A stretch of 64,000 bases of DNA from Clostridium aceticum (GTDB lineage Bacteria; Bacillota; Clostridia; Peptostreptococcales; Natronincolaceae). The stretch is from positions 496,001-560,000 of the forward strand of contig NZ_CP009687.1 of assembly GCF_001042715.1 (NCBI RefSeq). Reading direction: 5' to 3'. This document shows, piece after piece, positions 62,418 through 64,000 of the stretch (within the stretch, counting starts at the first letter, position 1; every line of letters begins with the position of its first letter). Position numbers and translations under genes: made by a program. The notes beneath the pieces are model-generated. The model had not been told where the DNA came from, searched no databases, and worked only from the letters and a program-made list of their open reading frames with translations.

Positions 62418-62684
62418 GAAGATACACCTCCTATAATCTTTTTCAAAATATACACCTATAATCATTTTATGAAGTAAAGATAAAATGGGTGATAGATGTA
62501 TATGAAACAAATGTAAAATAACCGTAATAAAACCCTTTTTTAACTGCATATATTCTTTATGGAGATGATAAAAACCAATGTTATCTCCAGTATTTTAATA
62601 AATAACTGGATTTGTGGAATTTCCTTAACTATTTTCACTGCTGTATTAAATAATTGCACAACTCAAGTAAATAAGAGGTGATCT

Positions 62685-63446
62685 ATGAAAAACAAAGTGA
62701 AATTTCTTGTTTTTGCAACAGGCGTGGGGCTTATGATTATTTTTACTACTGTATCTCTTCATAAAGCTGTGTTAGATAAACAGGTAAATGCTGATAAGGA
62801 AGAGCTTACCTTTGAAATCGTGTGGAATGGTCCAACAGATCAAAAAATTGTTGCCTTAACTTTTGATGACGGCCCGCATCCTAGGTATACTCCACAAATT
62901 TTAGAGCTATTAGAAGAACACGATATAAAAGCTACTTTTTTCGTTTTAGGAAAACATGTGGAGCGGTATCCAGAAGTAGTAAAAAAGATGGTGGCACAAG
63001 GGCATGAGGTTGGTAACCATACTTATAGTCATATTAATGTGAGAGAAACTTCTAAAGAAAAGATAGAAGAAGAGTTTGAAAAAACTCAGAGAGCTATATT
63101 TTCTATCACTGGTGTGAGATCTCAAGTTTTCCGTCCTCCCTTTGGCTTTTATAATGAAAATACTATAGCAATTGCCAAAGAAGCAGGGTCTAAGATCATA
63201 CTATGGTCAATGCATCAAGACTCAAAGGATTGGAGCAATCCTGGTGTATATAAAATTGTACAGACAGTTCTTTCAAAAACCCAAAATGGTGATATCATTC
63301 TTCTACACGACTATGTAGAGGGAGAAAGTCAAACTCTAGAAGCACTAAAAGAGATTTTGCCAGAGCTAAAAGATCGGGGATATAAGTTTGTAACAATTTC
63401 CCAGATTATTGAAATGAATGCTGTAGCAGACATAAAAAATGACTGA
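62685..63446 (+). CDS. Polysaccharide deacetylase (NodB/CE4 family)
   Basis: A 253-residue protein with an N-terminal membrane anchor or signal (about 5-24) and a CE4 domain. Catalytic base and metal ligand lie in TFDDGP (Asp61, Asp62), metal His112 and His116 in GNHTYSH; RPPFGFYN and ILLHD complete the active site. It removes acetyl groups from peptidoglycan or another GlcNAc polymer; PdaB-like sporulation enzymes are similar in size. The stop is two bases from the convergent amidase stop. Confidence 0.92.
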   Translation: MKNKVKFLVFATGVGLMIIFTTVSLHKAVLDKQVNADKEELTFEIVWNGPTDQKIVALTFDDGPHPRYTPQILELLEEHDIKATFFVLGKHVERYPEVVKKMVAQGHEVGNHTYSHINVRETSKEKIEEEFEKTQRAIFSITGVRSQVFRPPFGFYNENTIAIAKEAGSKIILWSMHQDSKDWSNPGVYKIVQTVLSKTQNGDIILLHDYVEGESQTLEALKEILPELKDRGYKFVTISQIIEMNAVADIKND

Positions 63447-63448
63447 AG

Positions 63449-64000
63449 TTAATAAAACTCTCCAGTCTTAATCAAGTACCGTATAACGCCATCACTGATG
63501 GCCAAAGCAATATGTTTTTTGTAAGCTTCTTGTTGTAGTAGTTCTCTGTCTTCAATATTTGTTATGTAGCCTATTTCTACTAATACCCCAGGAGTTTTTG
63601 TAGCCCTTAGAACATAAAAGTTTCCTGGGGCTATTTCTGTTTTTATAGAATTATTATTTAAGAATTCATCAACGACAATAAGGTCAACAGACTTTTTTAT
63701 TTCTTCCGCAATTTGTTTATCTTTTTGAGAATTTTTGTTATAAAAAATCTTCACACCTCTGGTATTGAGATTTTTTGGCTGCGCATCCACATGAATACTA
63801 ACAAATAAATTGCTGCGACTACCATCGATAATTTGCCGCCTAGCATCTAAATCTCTTGCATGTCTTGTAGATTGGAGATTGCTTTTTCCTTCTAAGGAAA
63901 CATCCTTTTCCCTTGTTAAAACTGTATTGATCTCATTAAGTTCCAAGATTCTTTGAACCTTTAAAGCCACATCAAGATTAATATCTTTTTCCAATAACAT
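63449..64000 (-). CDS. N-acetylmuramoyl-L-alanine amidase, CwlD-like (5' part outside window)
   Basis: C-terminal 183 residues of an Amidase_3 domain. The ATG at the window edge is probably internal, because the protein lacks the DPGHGG block that must precede LLEKDINLDVA. Remaining residues are intact: Glu of LLEKD, His in VSIHVDA and Glu in LVEIGYITN. CwlD makes muramic delta-lactam in spore cortex together with a CE4 deacetylase; the neighbouring deacetylase fits that theme, though the pair is convergent rather than an operon. Confidence 0.88.
   Translation of the reverse strand: MLLEKDINLDVALKVQRILELNEINTVLTREKDVSLEGKSNLQSTRHARDLDARRQIIDGSRSNLFVSIHVDAQPKNLNTRGVKIFYNKNSQKDKQIAEEIKKSVDLIVVDEFLNNNSIKTEIAPGNFYVLRATKTPGVLVEIGYITNIEDRELLQQEAYKKHIALAISDGVIRYLIKTGEFY

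Noticed and set aside
1-64000. CRISPR array, rRNA genes or prophage
   Set aside because: Reading both strands showed no regularly spaced repeats, no rRNA segments and no phage structural genes; only IS and toxin-antitoxin relics.

Overview
This window is low-GC, densely coded chromosome from an endospore-forming, Gram-positive Clostridia-type anaerobe. The evidence is a gerA/gerB/gerC germination receptor cluster, a GerM-type lipoprotein, cell-wall amidases at both window edges, a spore-type GH18 hydrolase, frequent TTG/GTG starts with strong AGGAGG Shine-Dalgarno sites, and many intrinsic terminators. The gene set resembles Alkaliphilus and relatives; that genus guess is inference only.

Layout. 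1-5.5 kb: end of an AMIN/Amidase_3 cell-wall amidase, a UPF0316 membrane protein, GerM-like lipoprotein, then rph, XTP/dITP pyrophosphatase and a YfcE-type phosphodiesterase. 5.6-6.4 kb: six tRNA genes (Gly, Arg, His, Gln, Gly, Arg) behind two sigma-A promoters and closed by a terminator. 6.4-7.9 kb: a decayed accessory patch beside the tRNA cluster, with an intact MNT nucleotidyltransferase, the stub of its HEPN partner, and an IS3-type transposase relic. 7.9-13.4 kb: a chemoreceptor with a C-terminal PAS domain, a small secreted Met-rich protein with an OmpR-type two-component system whose sensor loop is rich in Met and His, a SAM methyltransferase, and a broken HicB antitoxin. 13.5-17.7 kb: gerB divergent from gerA-gerC-small ORF. 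17.8-19.2 kb: a fluoride-riboswitch-controlled cation/proton antiporter. 19.2-21.3 kb: an IS3 relic with a 20-bp palindrome, a long leader region, a second UPF0316 protein and truA. 21.7-26.3 kb: a sensor kinase and a polar amino-acid ABC transporter.

26.4-38.1 kb is the most coherent system: (R,R)-butanediol dehydrogenase, lipB, lipA, the sigma-54 activator acoR, and the acetoin dehydrogenase operon (Lin0512-family gene, acoA, acoB, acoX, acoC, acoL). Two near-consensus -24/-12 sigma-54 promoters drive the butanediol dehydrogenase and the aco operon. Two identical-format palindromes (TGTTAG-N5-CTAACA, centres 74 bp apart) lie upstream of the aco promoter and are good candidates for AcoR sites. 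Butanediol would be oxidised to acetoin, acetoin cleaved to acetyl-CoA and acetaldehyde, and LipA/LipB would supply the lipoyl group of AcoC.

38.3-51.5 kb: a PocR-PAS sensor without output domain, YajQ, and a two-gene operon of a nucleotidyltransferase fused to a degenerate phosphomannomutase domain plus a 2831-residue cyclic beta-1,2-glucan synthase-like protein. 51.5-57.2 kb (minus strand): an uncharacterised ORF, a YtrA-like GntR/ABC exporter operon with a clear operator, and a GH18 hydrolase. 57.5-64 kb: a PAS-GGDEF-EAL protein with intact catalytic motifs, mtnA, a ZIP metal transporter, a polysaccharide deacetylase and a truncated CwlD-like amidase at the edge. All calls come from reading the sequence; no database search was run.
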